DNA from: Nitrospira sp.
GTDB lineage: Bacteria; Nitrospirota; Nitrospiria; Nitrospirales; Nitrospiraceae
Assembly: GCA_009885705.1 (NCBI GenBank)
Contig: VFKF01000466.1
Coordinates: 1-34,406 of the forward strand
DNA length: 34,406 bases
Direction of reading: 5' to 3'
The notes below the pieces were generated by a model. That model was not told the origin of the DNA and did no database searches. It saw only the letters and a list, made by a program, of their open reading frames with translations. The first letter of the stretch is position 1. Every line of letters starts with the position of its first letter. Positions 8,196 through 16,456 of the stretch are shown here, piece by piece. Position numbers and translations under genes: made by a program.

Positions 8196-9773
8196 GTGAG
8201 TCAAATTACTACTTCAATTTTTGCCTATCTATTGACAGGACTCGTTGGAGGACTGTTCGGAATCGGGATTTTCGAACTGATTCGTCGTTCTTCTGGCGCG
8301 ACGAAGAAGGCGCAAGAAGAGGAGCAGGCTCGCCAGTCTGTGCAGAATGCTCAGCGGGAGGCGGACAATATTGTCAAAGAAGCCAAGCTGGAAGCGAAAG
8401 ATCTGCTGCTGCAGTCGAAATCGGAACTTGAAAAAGAGCAGAAGGCCAAGATGGCTGAGCTCGCTGTTGTCGAAAAACGCTTAATTCAGCGCGATGAAAC
8501 CATCGAGAAACGAATTAGCGCGATCGACAAGCGAGAAAGCGATACGCAGAAGCGAGACCTGGAGCTGCTGAAGCGGGAAGAAAAGTTGACGGTAAAAGAG
8601 TCGGCTTGTGCTCGGGCGGAGAAGGAGCATTGTGAGGCGCTGGAACGTGTCGCAGGCATGACATCCGACGAAGCGAAGAAGCAGCTCATCCATGAAATGG
8701 AAAGTCAGGCTCGGCTGGAGGCTGTCGGGCTTGCGAAGCGGATCTTAGAAGAAGCCCGGGAGAATGCGGAACGGGAAGCGCGCGAGATCATTACTTGCTC
8801 AATTCAACGAGTGGTGCGTGATTACGTGTCCGAGTCCACGATTTCCGTGGTCCAGATCCCGAACGACGCGATGAAGGGGCGGATCATTGGACGGGAAGGG
8901 CGCAATATCCGTGCGATCGAGGCTGCGACGGGGATCGACTTAATCATCGATGAGACCCCAGAAGCGGTGATTATCTCCGGCTTCGATCCGTTGCGTCGGG
9001 AGATTGCCAAGGTGTCGCTCGAACGGCTCATGCATGACGGGCGCATCCATCCGACGCGGATCGAGGAGATCGTTGAGAAAGTCAAAGTCGATATCGATAA
9101 GCTGATGTATGAAGAAGCCGAGAAAATCATTTTTGAGTTGGGCCTCTCTGATTTTCACCCTGAGTTGATCAAAGTACTTGGTCGGCTCAAGTACCGGACG
9201 AGTTATGGTCAGAACAACCTCTATCATGCGCGTGAAGCGGCCTATATCTGCGGCATCATGGCGTCGGAGCTCGGCCTCGATGTGAAGTTGGCAAGACGAG
9301 GGGCGCTGCTCCACGATATCGGGAAAGCCGTCAGTCACGAAGAAGAAGGTCCCCATGCCATGTTGGGCGCCGAAATCGCCAAGAAGTATGGCGAGAGTGA
9401 GAAGATTATCAATGCCATCGCAGGGCATCACGAACAAGTGGAGCCGATCTGTCCAGAGTCCGTTTTGGTGGCTGCGGCCGAAGCGTTATCTGCCGCCAGA
9501 CCTGGAGCTAGACGTGAGGCCTTGGAGACCTATGTGAAGCGGTTGGAGAAGTTGGAATCGCTTGCTACGACGATCAAAGGGGTGCAGAAAGCCTATGCCA
9601 TCCAGGCAGGCCGGGAGATTCGCGTCATCGTTCGACAGGAAGATATTACAGATGCCGAGTCATTCCAACTGTCGCGGGACCTGGCGAAGAAGATCGAGCA
9701 GGAGTTGACCTATCCAGGCACGATTCGTGTGACCGTCATTCGAGAGAGCCGGTATGTGGAGTATGCCAAGTGA
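8196..9773 (+). CDS. rny: Ribonuclease Y
   Basis: RNase Y is a membrane-anchored endoribonuclease that initiates mRNA decay. The 525-residue product has the full architecture: a membrane segment at about residues 8-27 (FAYLLTGLVGGLFGIGIF), a long charged coiled coil to about residue 200, a KH domain (GRIIGREGRNIRAIE) and an HD domain with the metal-binding pair His373-Asp374 in LLHDIGKAV, then GHHEQVEP. The start is GTG at 8196, with AGGGGG directly abutting it, an unusually short spacing. No other start keeps the membrane segment complete. It overlaps the ymdB-type gene by four bases (GTGA). A hairpin precedes the start, and a 6S-like RNA lies further upstream. Confidence 0.95.
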   Translation: MSQITTSIFAYLLTGLVGGLFGIGIFELIRRSSGATKKAQEEEQARQSVQNAQREADNIVKEAKLEAKDLLLQSKSELEKEQKAKMAELAVVEKRLIQRDETIEKRISAIDKRESDTQKRDLELLKREEKLTVKESACARAEKEHCEALERVAGMTSDEAKKQLIHEMESQARLEAVGLAKRILEEARENAEREAREIITCSIQRVVRDYVSESTISVVQIPNDAMKGRIIGREGRNIRAIEAATGIDLIIDETPEAVIISGFDPLRREIAKVSLERLMHDGRIHPTRIEEIVEKVKVDIDKLMYEEAEKIIFELGLSDFHPELIKVLGRLKYRTSYGQNNLYHAREAAYICGIMASELGLDVKLARRGALLHDIGKAVSHEEEGPHAMLGAEIAKKYGESEKIINAIAGHHEQVEPICPESVLVAAAEALSAARPGARREALETYVKRLEKLESLATTIKGVQKAYAIQAGREIRVIVRQEDITDAESFQLSRDLAKKIEQELTYPGTIRVTVIRESRYVEYAK

Positions 9774-10549
9774 AGGTTCTCTTCATCGGCGATATCTTTG
9801 GAGAGCCCGGGCGTCGTGCGGTGGCCCGAGCCGTTCCCAGACTGGTCGCTCAGCGGCAGATTGATATTGTTATTGGGAACGGTGAAAACGCGGCCGCCGG
9901 GTTTGGCATCACGCCTGAGTTGGCGGAAGAGTTGTTCGACATGGGTCTTGCCGTCATTACGACAGGAAACCATGCCTGGGATAAGAAGGAAATTCTCGAC
10001 TATTTCCCCCGTGAGCCGCGCCTCCTTCGGCCTGCCAATTATCCGAGCGGTGCGCCTGGGTATGGCAGTGTGGTGGTCGAATCGGCGGGTGGGGAGCAGC
10101 TCGGCGTCATGCAGCTGATGGGGCGAGCCTATATGCCGACGTTGGATTGCCCGTTTCAGGTTGCCAAAAAAGAGCTGGCCGGATTGAAGAAGCGAGTGGC
10201 TGCCGTGATTGTGGATATGCATGCAGAGGCCACATCTGAAAAAATGGCGATGGGGCATTATCTGGACGGCGAGGTCGTGGCCGTGGTCGGGACCCATACG
10301 CATGTGCAAACAGCGGACGATCAGATTTTCCCGAAGGGGACGGCCTATATGACGGACATCGGCATGACCGGCCCCCTCCATTCCGTGATCGGGGTAAAGA
10401 AGGAATTGGCGATCGAAAAATTTCTGACCGGGATGCCGAGGCGCTTCGAAGTGGCCTCCGGACCCTCCGTTTTTTGTGCGGTTCTGATCGAGCTTGATGC
10501 GCGTCTCGGGAAGGCCCTTTCGATCGAACGCATTCGCATCATCGATTAA
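9770..10549 (+). CDS. ymdB: YmdB-family metallophosphoesterase (2',3'-cyclic nucleotide phosphodiesterase type)
   Basis: This 259-residue calcineurin-like phosphoesterase belongs to the group of Bacillus YmdB, which hydrolyses 2',3'-cyclic nucleotides and is commonly encoded just behind rny. The metal ligands expected from the family are all in place: Asp8 (MKVLFIGD), Glu39-Asn40 (GNGEN), Asn67-His68 (TTGNHAWD), His151 (DMHAE) and His176/His178 (GTHTH). The GTG start overlaps the rny stop by four bases, consistent with translational coupling. The link with RNase Y suggests a role in RNA turnover or signalling by cyclic phosphate ends, which is inferred from context. It is followed after 12 bases by the xseA start region. 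Confidence 0.9.
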   Translation: MKVLFIGDIFGEPGRRAVARAVPRLVAQRQIDIVIGNGENAAAGFGITPELAEELFDMGLAVITTGNHAWDKKEILDYFPREPRLLRPANYPSGAPGYGSVVVESAGGEQLGVMQLMGRAYMPTLDCPFQVAKKELAGLKKRVAAVIVDMHAEATSEKMAMGHYLDGEVVAVVGTHTHVQTADDQIFPKGTAYMTDIGMTGPLHSVIGVKKELAIEKFLTGMPRRFEVASGPSVFCAVLIELDARLGKALSIERIRIID

Positions 10550-10561
10550 AGGAGTCTCACC

Positions 10562-11944
10562 ACGAGTTCTCCCGGTTTCCCTGACCTCTTTTCTCAGCCC
10601 TCTCCTCCGAAACAGGTCTTTACGGTTTCGGAGTTGACGGGACTACTCCGCACCTCCATCGAAGAACAATTCTCGGACATCTGGCTGGAAGGTGAACTCT
10701 CCAACCTTCGTGCTCCAGGGTCGGGACATGTCTATTGCACACTGAAGGACAAGACGAGCCAGATTCGCGCGGTGTTGTTTCGGTCCAGCGCGGTTCGGCT
10801 GCGCTTTGCCTTGCAAGAGGGGATGCAGGTAATCGTGCGGGGGCGGCTCACGGTGTACGAACCGCGTGGTGAATACCAGATTGTCCTCGATACGGTGGAG
10901 CCGAAGGGTGTCGGCGCGCTTCAGTTGGCATTTGAACAGTTGAAAGAGCGACTGGCCGAAGAGGGGTTGTTCGACCAGGATAGAAAGAAGCCTCTTCCGG
11001 CGTTTCCCGGGACTGTGGGTGTCGTCACCTCGCTGACCGGCGCAGCCATACGGGATATTCTTGCCGTGCTTCGACGCCGCTGGCCGACGATTCACATTTT
11101 GATCGCTCCAGTTCAAGTTCAGGGGGAGAGCGCCGGACGTCAAGTTGCCGAGGCGCTCGCTGCATTGAACGAATGGGGCTCCGTGGATGTCATCATTGTC
11201 GGGCGGGGCGGAGGGTCGATGGAGGACCTCTGGAGTTTCAACGAAGAGATCGTCGTGCGTGCAATTGCGGCTTCCCATGTGCCAGTTGTGTCGGCGGTCG
11301 GGCATGAAATCGATGTGACGTTGTCAGACTTTGTGGCCGATCTCCGTGCGCCGACTCCGTCGGCGGCAGCCGAGGCAGTTGTTCCAGTCTTGGCGGAGAT
11401 CGTGGAGCGATTACGAGAGCTGACCGTCCGTATGGGACAGATGATGCTCCGGCATTGCGCGTTTGAGCGGCAGCGGCTGGATGCAGGCATTCGAGGTGTG
11501 ACGGATGTCCGTTTCCGTCTCCAGGCAGCGGCGCAACGGACAGATGATATGGTGGATCGGTTACACGAGATGCTTCAGCGCCTGCTCACGTCAGGGCGGG
11601 AACGGGTGCATGAAGCACAGCGCGATCTATCCGGTCTCAATCCTATTCTCGCGATCAAGCAAGGGTTAGCAACCGTCCCGCAATTTTCACAGCGCCTGGA
11701 GGGGCAGATGGGCGTGGTCTTGACGCAACATCGTCATCGCGTCCATGCCCTGCTGGCGCAGCTCCATACGCTCAGTCCGTTGGCAGTACTTGGACGCGGG
11801 TACAGCATCCTTCAGACTGTGCCGGCAGGGAAGATTCTCCATCGAGCGAACGATGTGGAGGTTGGCCAGGAGTTGGAGGCGCAATTGGCAAGTGGGCGAC
11901 TGAGTTGCACGGTCACGCGGGTGTTCGACGATTCCGCAGTTTGA
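10562..11944 (+). CDS. xseA: Exodeoxyribonuclease VII large subunit, probable ACG start
   Basis: XseA with XseB forms exonuclease VII, which degrades single-stranded DNA from both ends. The reading has an N-terminal OB-fold region (VFTVSELTGLL, WLEGELSN, GHVYCTLKD), the KKPLPAFPGTVGVVTSLTGAAIRDIL core, GRGGGSMEDLWSFNEE, VVSAVGHEIDVTLSDFVADLRAPTPSAAAE and a long C-terminal coiled coil. The first ordinary start codon is TTG at 10634, but that falls inside the conserved TVSEL motif and would remove the first strand of the OB fold. Between the in-frame stop at 10547-10549 and that TTG there is no ATG, GTG, TTG, CTG or ATT. ACG at 10562 sits 7 bases after a good AAAGGAG and gives MSSPGFPDLF..., 460 residues, close to the 456 of E. 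coli. The start is therefore non-canonical or the base call is wrong. Confidence 0.88.
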   Translation, partial: TSSPGFPDLFSQPSPPKQVFTVSELTGLLRTSIEEQFSDIWLEGELSNLRAPGSGHVYCTLKDKTSQIRAVLFRSSAVRLRFALQEGMQVIVRGRLTVYEPRGEYQIVLDTVEPKGVGALQLAFEQLKERLAEEGLFDQDRKKPLPAFPGTVGVVTSLTGAAIRDILAVLRRRWPTIHILIAPVQVQGESAGRQVAEALAALNEWGSVDVIIVGRGGGSMEDLWSFNEEIVVRAIAASHVPVVSAVGHEIDVTLSDFVADLRAPTPSAAAEAVVPVLAEIVERLRELTVRMGQMMLRHCAFERQRLDAGIRGVTDVRFRLQAAAQRTDDMVDRLHEMLQRLLTSGRERVHEAQRDLSGLNPILAIKQGLATVPQFSQRLEGQMGVVLTQHRHRVHALLAQLHTLSPLAVLGRGYSILQTVPAGKILHRANDVEVGQELEAQLASGRLSCTVTRVFDDSAV

Positions 11945-11968
11945 AATTGCAAGGTGGTCGAGTATAAT
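11941..11968 (+). promoter_or_regulatory. Sigma-70 type promoter for xseB-tlyA
   Basis: TTGAAA at 11941-11946 (overlapping the xseA stop) and a consensus TATAAT at 11963-11968 are 16 bases apart. Transcription would begin near 11975, about 30 bases before the xseB start, giving xseB its own transcript besides any read-through. Confidence 0.6.
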
Positions 11969-12005
11969 GGCGCTCTATATCGGTGAATGAATAACGAGGC
12001 GTACT

Positions 12006-12254
12006 GTGGCAGCGGTAAAGTTTGAACAGGCAATGGCGCGGTTGGAAGCCATTGTCGGCGAGTTGGAGAAAAGCGATCTTCCCTTGGACGAATCGCTCAG
12101 GATCTTCGAAGAGGGCATTCGCCTCTCCAAGAATTGCCTCAAGATTTTGGAAGAAGCCGAACATAAAGTAGAAGTGCTCGTGCAAGATAAGAACGGCAGG
12201 AAACGAATTCACGCCTTCTCCCCAGACGACGAAACCGATGAGCCGTCCTCCTAG
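12006..12254 (+). CDS. xseB: Exodeoxyribonuclease VII small subunit
   Basis: XseB is the small helical subunit that packs several copies on XseA. The 82-residue product reads AAVKFEQAMARLEAIVGELE, then KSDLPLDESLRIFEEGIRLSK and a third helix (LKILEEAEHKVEVL). This is the diagnostic pattern of the family, in which the two-helix core is preceded by FE.A...LE.IV..LE. The start is GTG at 12006 with ACGAGG upstream. The tail (KRIHAFSPDDETDEPSS) is charged and unconserved. It follows xseA by 61 bases that contain a promoter, and precedes tlyA by about 55-60 bases. Confidence 0.92.
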   Translation: MAAVKFEQAMARLEAIVGELEKSDLPLDESLRIFEEGIRLSKNCLKILEEAEHKVEVLVQDKNGRKRIHAFSPDDETDEPSS

Positions 12255-12313
12255 GTTCCCTGGTAGGGCTCCTCTATCCGCCTCCATTTGTCGTAATGCT
12301 TCCCTAAGTGACT

Positions 12314-13099
12314 ATGGCGACCACTCCTCGTGTTCACAAAGAACGGTTGGACCGCGTGTTGCTGGTGCAGGGCTTGGTGCCGAGCCGGGAGGCCGCAGCT
12401 CGAGCAGTCTTGGCGGGCGGAGTTTCTGTTGATGGGATCATGGTGGATAAGCCTGCGAAGCTGGTGCCGCTGGATGCGCGGATTGAGGTCGTGCAGCCTG
12501 CGTTATTCGTCAGTCGATCAGGCGACAAGTTAGCCGCGGCTCTTGACGCATTTCACATAGATCCACGCGGGGCAATTGGTATGGACGTCGGCTGTTCGAC
12601 CGGCGGGTTCACCGATTGTTTATTGCAGCGCGGCGCGACTCGTATCTACGCCATCGATGTGGGGTATGGGCAGTTCGAGTGGAAGCTTCGTCAGGATTCT
12701 CGTGTTGTCTTGCTCGAACGGACTAATATTCGGTATGTTGACCGTGCTGCGGTTCCTGAGCCGATCGATCTGGCGGTCATCGATGTATCCTTTATATCGC
12801 TGACCCTAGTCTTGCCCGCCGTTGTGCGCCTCCTCAATAGCTCCGCGGCGGTTGTCGCGTTAGTCAAACCACAGTTTGAAGTTGGTAAGGGACAAGTGGG
12901 ACGAGGAGGAATCGTGCGGGATGATGCACAACGCGAGGCAGTGACTGAGAAAGTCATTGCTTGTGCGACGCAGTTGGGGCTTCAGTTGAAAGGCGTGCTC
13001 GATTCTCCTGTGATAGGACGAAAAGGGAATCGGGAGATTCTTGTTGGCTTTAGTATTGGCAACCACAGCATGATTGGGACTGCGGGGGGTAGAGGATGA
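12314..13099 (+). CDS. tlyA: TlyA family rRNA 2'-O-methyltransferase / hemolysin-like protein
   Basis: TlyA proteins methylate ribose 2'-O positions of cytidines in 16S and/or 23S rRNA. The roughly 261-residue product has an N-terminal S4 RNA-binding domain (KERLDRVLLVQGLVPSREAA...VDGIMVDKP, to about residue 60). A FtsJ-type Rossmann methyltransferase follows, with the SAM motif MDVGCSTGGFTDCLLQRG, then AIDVGYGQFEWKLR, LLERTNIR, DVSFISLTLVLP and the catalytic-lysine motif LVKPQFEVG. It ends at the conserved SPVIGRKGNREILVGF. ATG at 12314 is preferred; a GTG two codons upstream (12308) is possible because the ribosome site (TAAG) is weak for both. Its 3' end lies 28 bases before the epimerase start. 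Known members confer capreomycin sensitivity; that was not tested here. Confidence 0.9.
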   Translation: MATTPRVHKERLDRVLLVQGLVPSREAAARAVLAGGVSVDGIMVDKPAKLVPLDARIEVVQPALFVSRSGDKLAAALDAFHIDPRGAIGMDVGCSTGGFTDCLLQRGATRIYAIDVGYGQFEWKLRQDSRVVLLERTNIRYVDRAAVPEPIDLAVIDVSFISLTLVLPAVVRLLNSSAAVVALVKPQFEVGKGQVGRGGIVRDDAQREAVTEKVIACATQLGLQLKGVLDSPVIGRKGNREILVGFSIGNHSMIGTAGGRG

Positions 13100-13127
13100 T
13101 GACTATTCATTGGCGATGGGGGCATGC

Positions 13128-14051
13128 ATGAAGGTACTCGTGACGGGAGGTGCCGGCTTTATTGGCTCCCATGTGGTCGATCGTCTTGTCCAGGAAGGAC
13201 ATGAGGTTGTGGTGGTGGACAATCTCTCCACAGGAAAGCGGAAAAACATCAATCGTGCCGCTCGCTTCTGCAAGATGGATATCCAGAGCTGGCGGCTTGA
13301 GCGGGTATTTCGAAATGAGCGGCCCCATATCGTCATGCATCTTGCGGCACAGATGGACGTCAGGAAGTCTGTGGAAGATCCGGTCTTCGATGCCCAGGTG
13401 AATATTCTTGGAATGCTGAATGTCTTGCAGCAAGCAGTCAGGCACGGTGTGCGGAAGGTGGTGTTCTCTTCTTCGGGTGGAGCGATCTATGGTGAGCAGG
13501 AGATCTACCCCGCTTCTGAGTCCCACGTTACGCGGCCGCTATCGCCCTACGGCATCAGTAAGTTGTGCGGAGAGCAGTACCTCTCGTACTACCAACGGGT
13601 GAGTGGGCTTCAAGTGGTGAACTTGCGCTACGCGAATGTCTATGGCCCTCGTCAGGATCCTGATGGAGAGGCCGGGGTAGTTGCGATCTTTATTCAGAAG
13701 TTGCTGAACAACGAGCAAGCGATTATTTATGGAAATGGACGGCAAACGAGAGACTTCGTCTATGTCGAAGATGTTGTTGAGGCAAATCTTGCGGTGATGA
13801 GTCAGGAAATACAAGGAACGTATAATGTTGGCACAGGGCAAGAAACGTCAATCAACGATTTGTTGAGGCTTCTCATTACGCATACGAATTCAACCTGCAA
13901 GGAAGTTCATGGGCCAGCCAGAAAGGGCGAGCAGGCACGAAGCGTCATTGATTCCACGAAGCTCCGTCAGGAATTGTCTTGGGAGCCGAGAACCGAACTC
14001 AGCGAAGGGCTCAAGCGGACCGTCGAATATTTCCGTGAGCGTATGGGCTAG
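13128..14051 (+). CDS. NAD-dependent sugar epimerase/dehydratase (GalE-like SDR)
   Basis: This extended short-chain dehydrogenase acts on a nucleotide sugar, most like UDP-glucose 4-epimerase or a related UDP-sugar epimerase. The 307-residue product has the NAD-binding GGAGFIGS at residues 7-14, VVVDNLSTG at about 27-36 (Asp binding the adenosine ribose), HLAAQMDVRKSVEDP at about 71-85, the serine SSSGGAIYG at about 114-122 and the catalytic pair Tyr141/Lys145 in SPYGISK. TRDFVYVEDVVEAN and GTGQETSIN complete the family motifs. ATG at 13128 is preferred, with GGGGG five bases upstream; the ATG at 13116 would add four residues. The exact substrate cannot be told. It is convergent with the rhodanese gene with 52 bases between stops, where no terminator is evident. 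Confidence 0.88.
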   Translation: MKVLVTGGAGFIGSHVVDRLVQEGHEVVVVDNLSTGKRKNINRAARFCKMDIQSWRLERVFRNERPHIVMHLAAQMDVRKSVEDPVFDAQVNILGMLNVLQQAVRHGVRKVVFSSSGGAIYGEQEIYPASESHVTRPLSPYGISKLCGEQYLSYYQRVSGLQVVNLRYANVYGPRQDPDGEAGVVAIFIQKLLNNEQAIIYGNGRQTRDFVYVEDVVEANLAVMSQEIQGTYNVGTGQETSINDLLRLLITHTNSTCKEVHGPARKGEQARSVIDSTKLRQELSWEPRTELSEGLKRTVEYFRERMG

Positions 14052-14103
14052 TAGCTGCTGGCCTGTTGAGGATTAATGGGCGTCGAACGTATCGTCCCCA
14101 GAG

Positions 14104-14424
14104 CTAGTATCGAGGAACGGTTCCATCCACCTGAGTCGACCAGGCGTCGATTCCACCCACTAGATTTTTTACAGTACTGAACCCTTGTTGGAGCAGAAAG
14201 TTCGTCGCATCGGCGCTTCTCATCCCATGGTGGCAGATGGCGATGATCTCCGAATCATGGCTTAACTGAGCCAGCGATTGAGGAAGTGTTCCAAGAGGAA
14301 TGAGGGTTGAGCCTTCAATCTTTGCAAGGGAATATTCCCAGTCTTCCCGTACATCGACCAGTACCAGCTTGTCGCCCTTATCAAGTCTTGCTTTCAGTTC
14401 TTTTGGGGAAATGGCATAGCCCAT
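14104..14424 (-). CDS. Single-domain rhodanese-like sulfurtransferase
   Basis: This is a 106-residue cytoplasmic rhodanese domain. Motifs are ISPKELKARLDKGDKLVLVDVRED (with the CH2A-like VDVRE), the active-site loop CHHGMRS with Cys64 as the persulfide-carrying residue, and the terminal NLVGGIDAWS. Single-domain rhodaneses move sulfur from thiosulfate or carrier proteins to acceptors. AAGGAGG lies 7 bases before the ATG, and a strong promoter stands upstream. It is transcribed alone, convergent with the epimerase. The physiological sulfur acceptor is unknown. Confidence 0.9.
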   Translation of the reverse strand: MGYAISPKELKARLDKGDKLVLVDVREDWEYSLAKIEGSTLIPLGTLPQSLAQLSHDSEIIAICHHGMRSADATNFLLQQGFSTVKNLVGGIDAWSTQVDGTVPRY

Positions 14425-14448
14425 TGAGTCGCCTCCTTAATTATGGGC

Positions 14449-14478
14449 ATCATATGTGAGGGGTGAAAAGGCTGTCAA
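14449..14478 (-). promoter_or_regulatory. Sigma-70 type promoter of the rhodanese gene
   Basis: Read on the reverse strand, TTGACA occupies 14478-14473 and TATGAT 14454-14449 with 18 bases between. Transcription would start near 14442, about 18 bases before the ATG, with AAGGAGG in the leader. Confidence 0.65.
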
Positions 14479-14793
14479 TGATCAAGGCATTCTGTTTTTC
14501 TGGGTACTGCTGGGTTCGTGAGTGGTGTAGTAAGCCGATGATATTTGAGCAAAGGTGATACGCGCCTGTACATTTTTGTCACTTTGATGTCTTTATGTGA
14601 TCTCGACGACACGATTTAAGAGAGATGAACCGTGTTATTTGTATGATAGAACAGCATAACTTATTGATAAAGCTGTAAAAGTAAGTATTTGCCTAGATGG
14701 CAGGTCCGGAAATTGCGTTATCAGGCCATCAGGAATGAAGGAGATATAGGTGGAAAGGGAGGAGAAAGGTGTTTTTCAAGGGGCGCTTCTCCT
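14479..14793 (+). other. Intergenic stretch between divergent rhodanese and cutA genes
   Basis: These 315 bases are AT-richer than their surroundings. A -10-like TATGAT at 14642-14647 lacks a convincing -35. The last 100 bases are purine-rich (GAAGGAG, GGAAAGGGAGGAGAAAGG). An in-frame upstream extension of cutA from 14689 has no conserved sequence and is probably not translated. Nothing else was recognised. Confidence 0.4.
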
Positions 14794-15126
14794 ATGAAAA
14801 AGGTCTCAACGAAGGTTCTCATTGTTTTGGTGACAACGGCAAGTCAGAAAGAAGCGGTAAGGATTGGGGAGAAAATGGTGAATGCCAGACTGGCTGCCTG
14901 TGCGAATGTCATCCCCGGTATCAAGTCGATCTATCGGTGGAACGGAAAAGTTATCAAATCAGGAGAGACGCTCCTGATGCTGAAATCCACAGCGCTTCGG
15001 TACCAGGCACTTGAGAAGGCGATTAAGGCGATGCATAGTTATGAGACTCCTGAGATCGTGGCAGTGGAGATCAAGACTGGCCTCGATCAATATATGAGGT
15101 GGGTCCGGACTGAGACTCATATGTAA
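14794..15126 (+). CDS. cutA: CutA1-type divalent-cation tolerance protein
   Basis: CutA1 proteins are small, very stable ferredoxin-like-fold trimers first linked with copper tolerance; their exact role is unsettled. The 110-residue product has the family signature: VLIVLVTTASQKEAVRIGEKM, then NARLAACANVIPGIKSIYRWNGK, GETLLMLKSTALRYQALEKAI and the C-terminal HSYETPEIVAVEIKTGLDQYMRWV. The conserved Cys of LAACANV is present. The start at 14794 is chosen because residues before it match nothing; AAGGGG lies 10 bases upstream. It is followed by a promoter for the M23 peptidase gene, so it is probably monocistronic. Confidence 0.92.
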   Translation: MKKVSTKVLIVLVTTASQKEAVRIGEKMVNARLAACANVIPGIKSIYRWNGKVIKSGETLLMLKSTALRYQALEKAIKAMHSYETPEIVAVEIKTGLDQYMRWVRTETHM

Positions 15127-15166
15127 TTGTTTATATTGATTATTTTGTCGTGGTTAATGTGAGGGG

Positions 15167-15195
15167 TTGACCGAAGCAACCTAGATAGGTACACT
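15167..15195 (+). promoter_or_regulatory. Sigma-70 type promoter for the M23 peptidase gene
   Basis: TTGACC at 15167-15172 and TACACT at 15190-15195 are spaced 17 bases apart, giving a predicted start near 15202 and a leader of about 48 bases before the ATG. Confidence 0.6.
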
Positions 15196-15249
15196 CGCCG
15201 AGGACTATCTTGGACAGCTGGGGAGTCCATTGAGCAGGGGGTAAAGGTT

Positions 15250-16287
15250 ATGGGACAAGTAAACGGTACGGAAAATAGCGATGCCTATACCGTCGTAATC
15301 TTTCGTGGCTCAACAGCCAAGCCTCTCCGGTTTAGTTTCCCGCGCAAATTTGTCAGTAAGCTGTTGATTGTCGGAGCAATTCTCATACTAGCCGACATTC
15401 TGATCATTTCGCATTATGTGATCAGAACTGGCGAGGTTTGGGAGCTCTCAGCATTCCGAGCAGAAGCGATGAGTGCACGGGAGCAGACAGCCGCTTTCTC
15501 AGGAGCTGTCGATGATCTGAAGAAGCGATTAACTGGCATGAAGGAGGTCAATCAGCGGCTCCGTGTCATGTTGGGAATCGAGGCCCCGAAGACGGGGGAT
15601 GTTGTGAATGGTCGGGGAGGTGAGGACGGGCCTCTTCCAGAGGGGAACACTGTTTCCCCGACTGAGAAAACTATTAAGACCGAAGACGGGGGGGGGCATC
15701 CCAGTTCGGCAGAGTCTAGCCAGTCTACTCCTGGGACTCAAACAAGCCATTCTGTCGATTCGAATGGTCTCACCGAGCAGGAGATAATCGCCTCAATTAA
15801 GGATGGCATTGACTGGTTAGCGAAAGAAGCTACGACCCAGGAGCAATTCCTTCAAGAACTCTCTTTAGCAGCTGAGCAGAAGTCTTCCAGGTGGGCAGCA
15901 ACTCCCTCTATATGGCCGGTTAAAGGATGGGTCACTTCTGGATTCGGGCCGAGGGTTTCCCCATTTACTGAAAAGCCTGCTTGGCACGATGGGCTGGATA
16001 TTGGCGCTGCGGCCAATGCTCCGGTCCAGGCTCCGGCTCAGGGACGGATCACAACAGTCGGTTTCGATCCTAAGTTGGGCAACCTTGTGAAAATCGACCA
16101 TGGGTTTGGTATCGAAACCCTCTATGGCCATCTCGCTAAGGCTTTGGTTAAAGAAGGGCAACGGGTCAAGCGTGGCGAAGTTGTTGGTTTAGTCGGTAGC
16201 AGCGGGTTAGCCACGGGACCTCATTTGCATTACATGGTTAAGGTCCATGGGCAGACGTTCGATCCGGTAAAGTATATTCTCGAATAG
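15250..16287 (+). CDS. Membrane-anchored M23 (LytM) family peptidase
   Basis: This 345-residue cell-envelope protein has a short cytoplasmic tail, one membrane segment at about residues 36-57 (KLLIVGAILILADILIISHYV) and a coiled coil at about 70-105. A low-complexity Gly/Ser/Thr linker covers about 115-175, a second helix about 180-215, and a C-terminal LytM domain about 220-345. Zinc ligands are intact: His246 and Asp250 in WHDGLDIGA, and His325/His327 in GPHLHY. It is thus predicted to be an active DD-endopeptidase on peptidoglycan rather than an EnvC/NlpD-type activator. The linker shows no recognisable domain. The ribosome site is GGGGGTAAAGG. It ends 169 bases before fhs. Confidence 0.88.
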   Translation: MGQVNGTENSDAYTVVIFRGSTAKPLRFSFPRKFVSKLLIVGAILILADILIISHYVIRTGEVWELSAFRAEAMSAREQTAAFSGAVDDLKKRLTGMKEVNQRLRVMLGIEAPKTGDVVNGRGGEDGPLPEGNTVSPTEKTIKTEDGGGHPSSAESSQSTPGTQTSHSVDSNGLTEQEIIASIKDGIDWLAKEATTQEQFLQELSLAAEQKSSRWAATPSIWPVKGWVTSGFGPRVSPFTEKPAWHDGLDIGAAANAPVQAPAQGRITTVGFDPKLGNLVKIDHGFGIETLYGHLAKALVKEGQRVKRGEVVGLVGSSGLATGPHLHYMVKVHGQTFDPVKYILE

Positions 16288-16405
16288 TTCGGTCGGTTTC
16301 CCATTCCAATCAGTGGTCTTGTTATTTGCTGAATGGGTTTATGACAAGGCCACATCTTATGCAGTCGTCAGACCCCACGTAATCCCCGGCTCGCTCAATT
16401 GCCTA

Positions 16406-16414
16406 TGTTATACT
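16406..16414 (+). promoter_or_regulatory. Extended -10 promoter element before fhs
   Basis: TGTTATACT matches the extended -10 pattern TGnTATAAT with one mismatch. No clear -35 lies at the usual distance, as often happens with extended -10 promoters. It sits 43 bases before the fhs ATG. Confidence 0.45.
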
Positions 16415-16456
16415 CTCGCGCCTGTAAGGTGATGAAGGCACGAGGGGACTTGTTTT

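Noticed and set aside
14690-14720. Sigma-54-like TGGCA...TTGC before cutA
   Set aside because: The GG to GC distance is 14 rather than 10 bases.
14689-14793. Upstream extension of cutA
   Set aside because: Adds 35 residues with no similarity to CutA, and the preferred ATG at 14794 has AAGGGG upstream.
16300-16337. CCCATTC/GAATGGG inverted repeat after the M23 gene as a terminator
   Set aside because: A 24-base loop and only three T residues after it; too weak to call.
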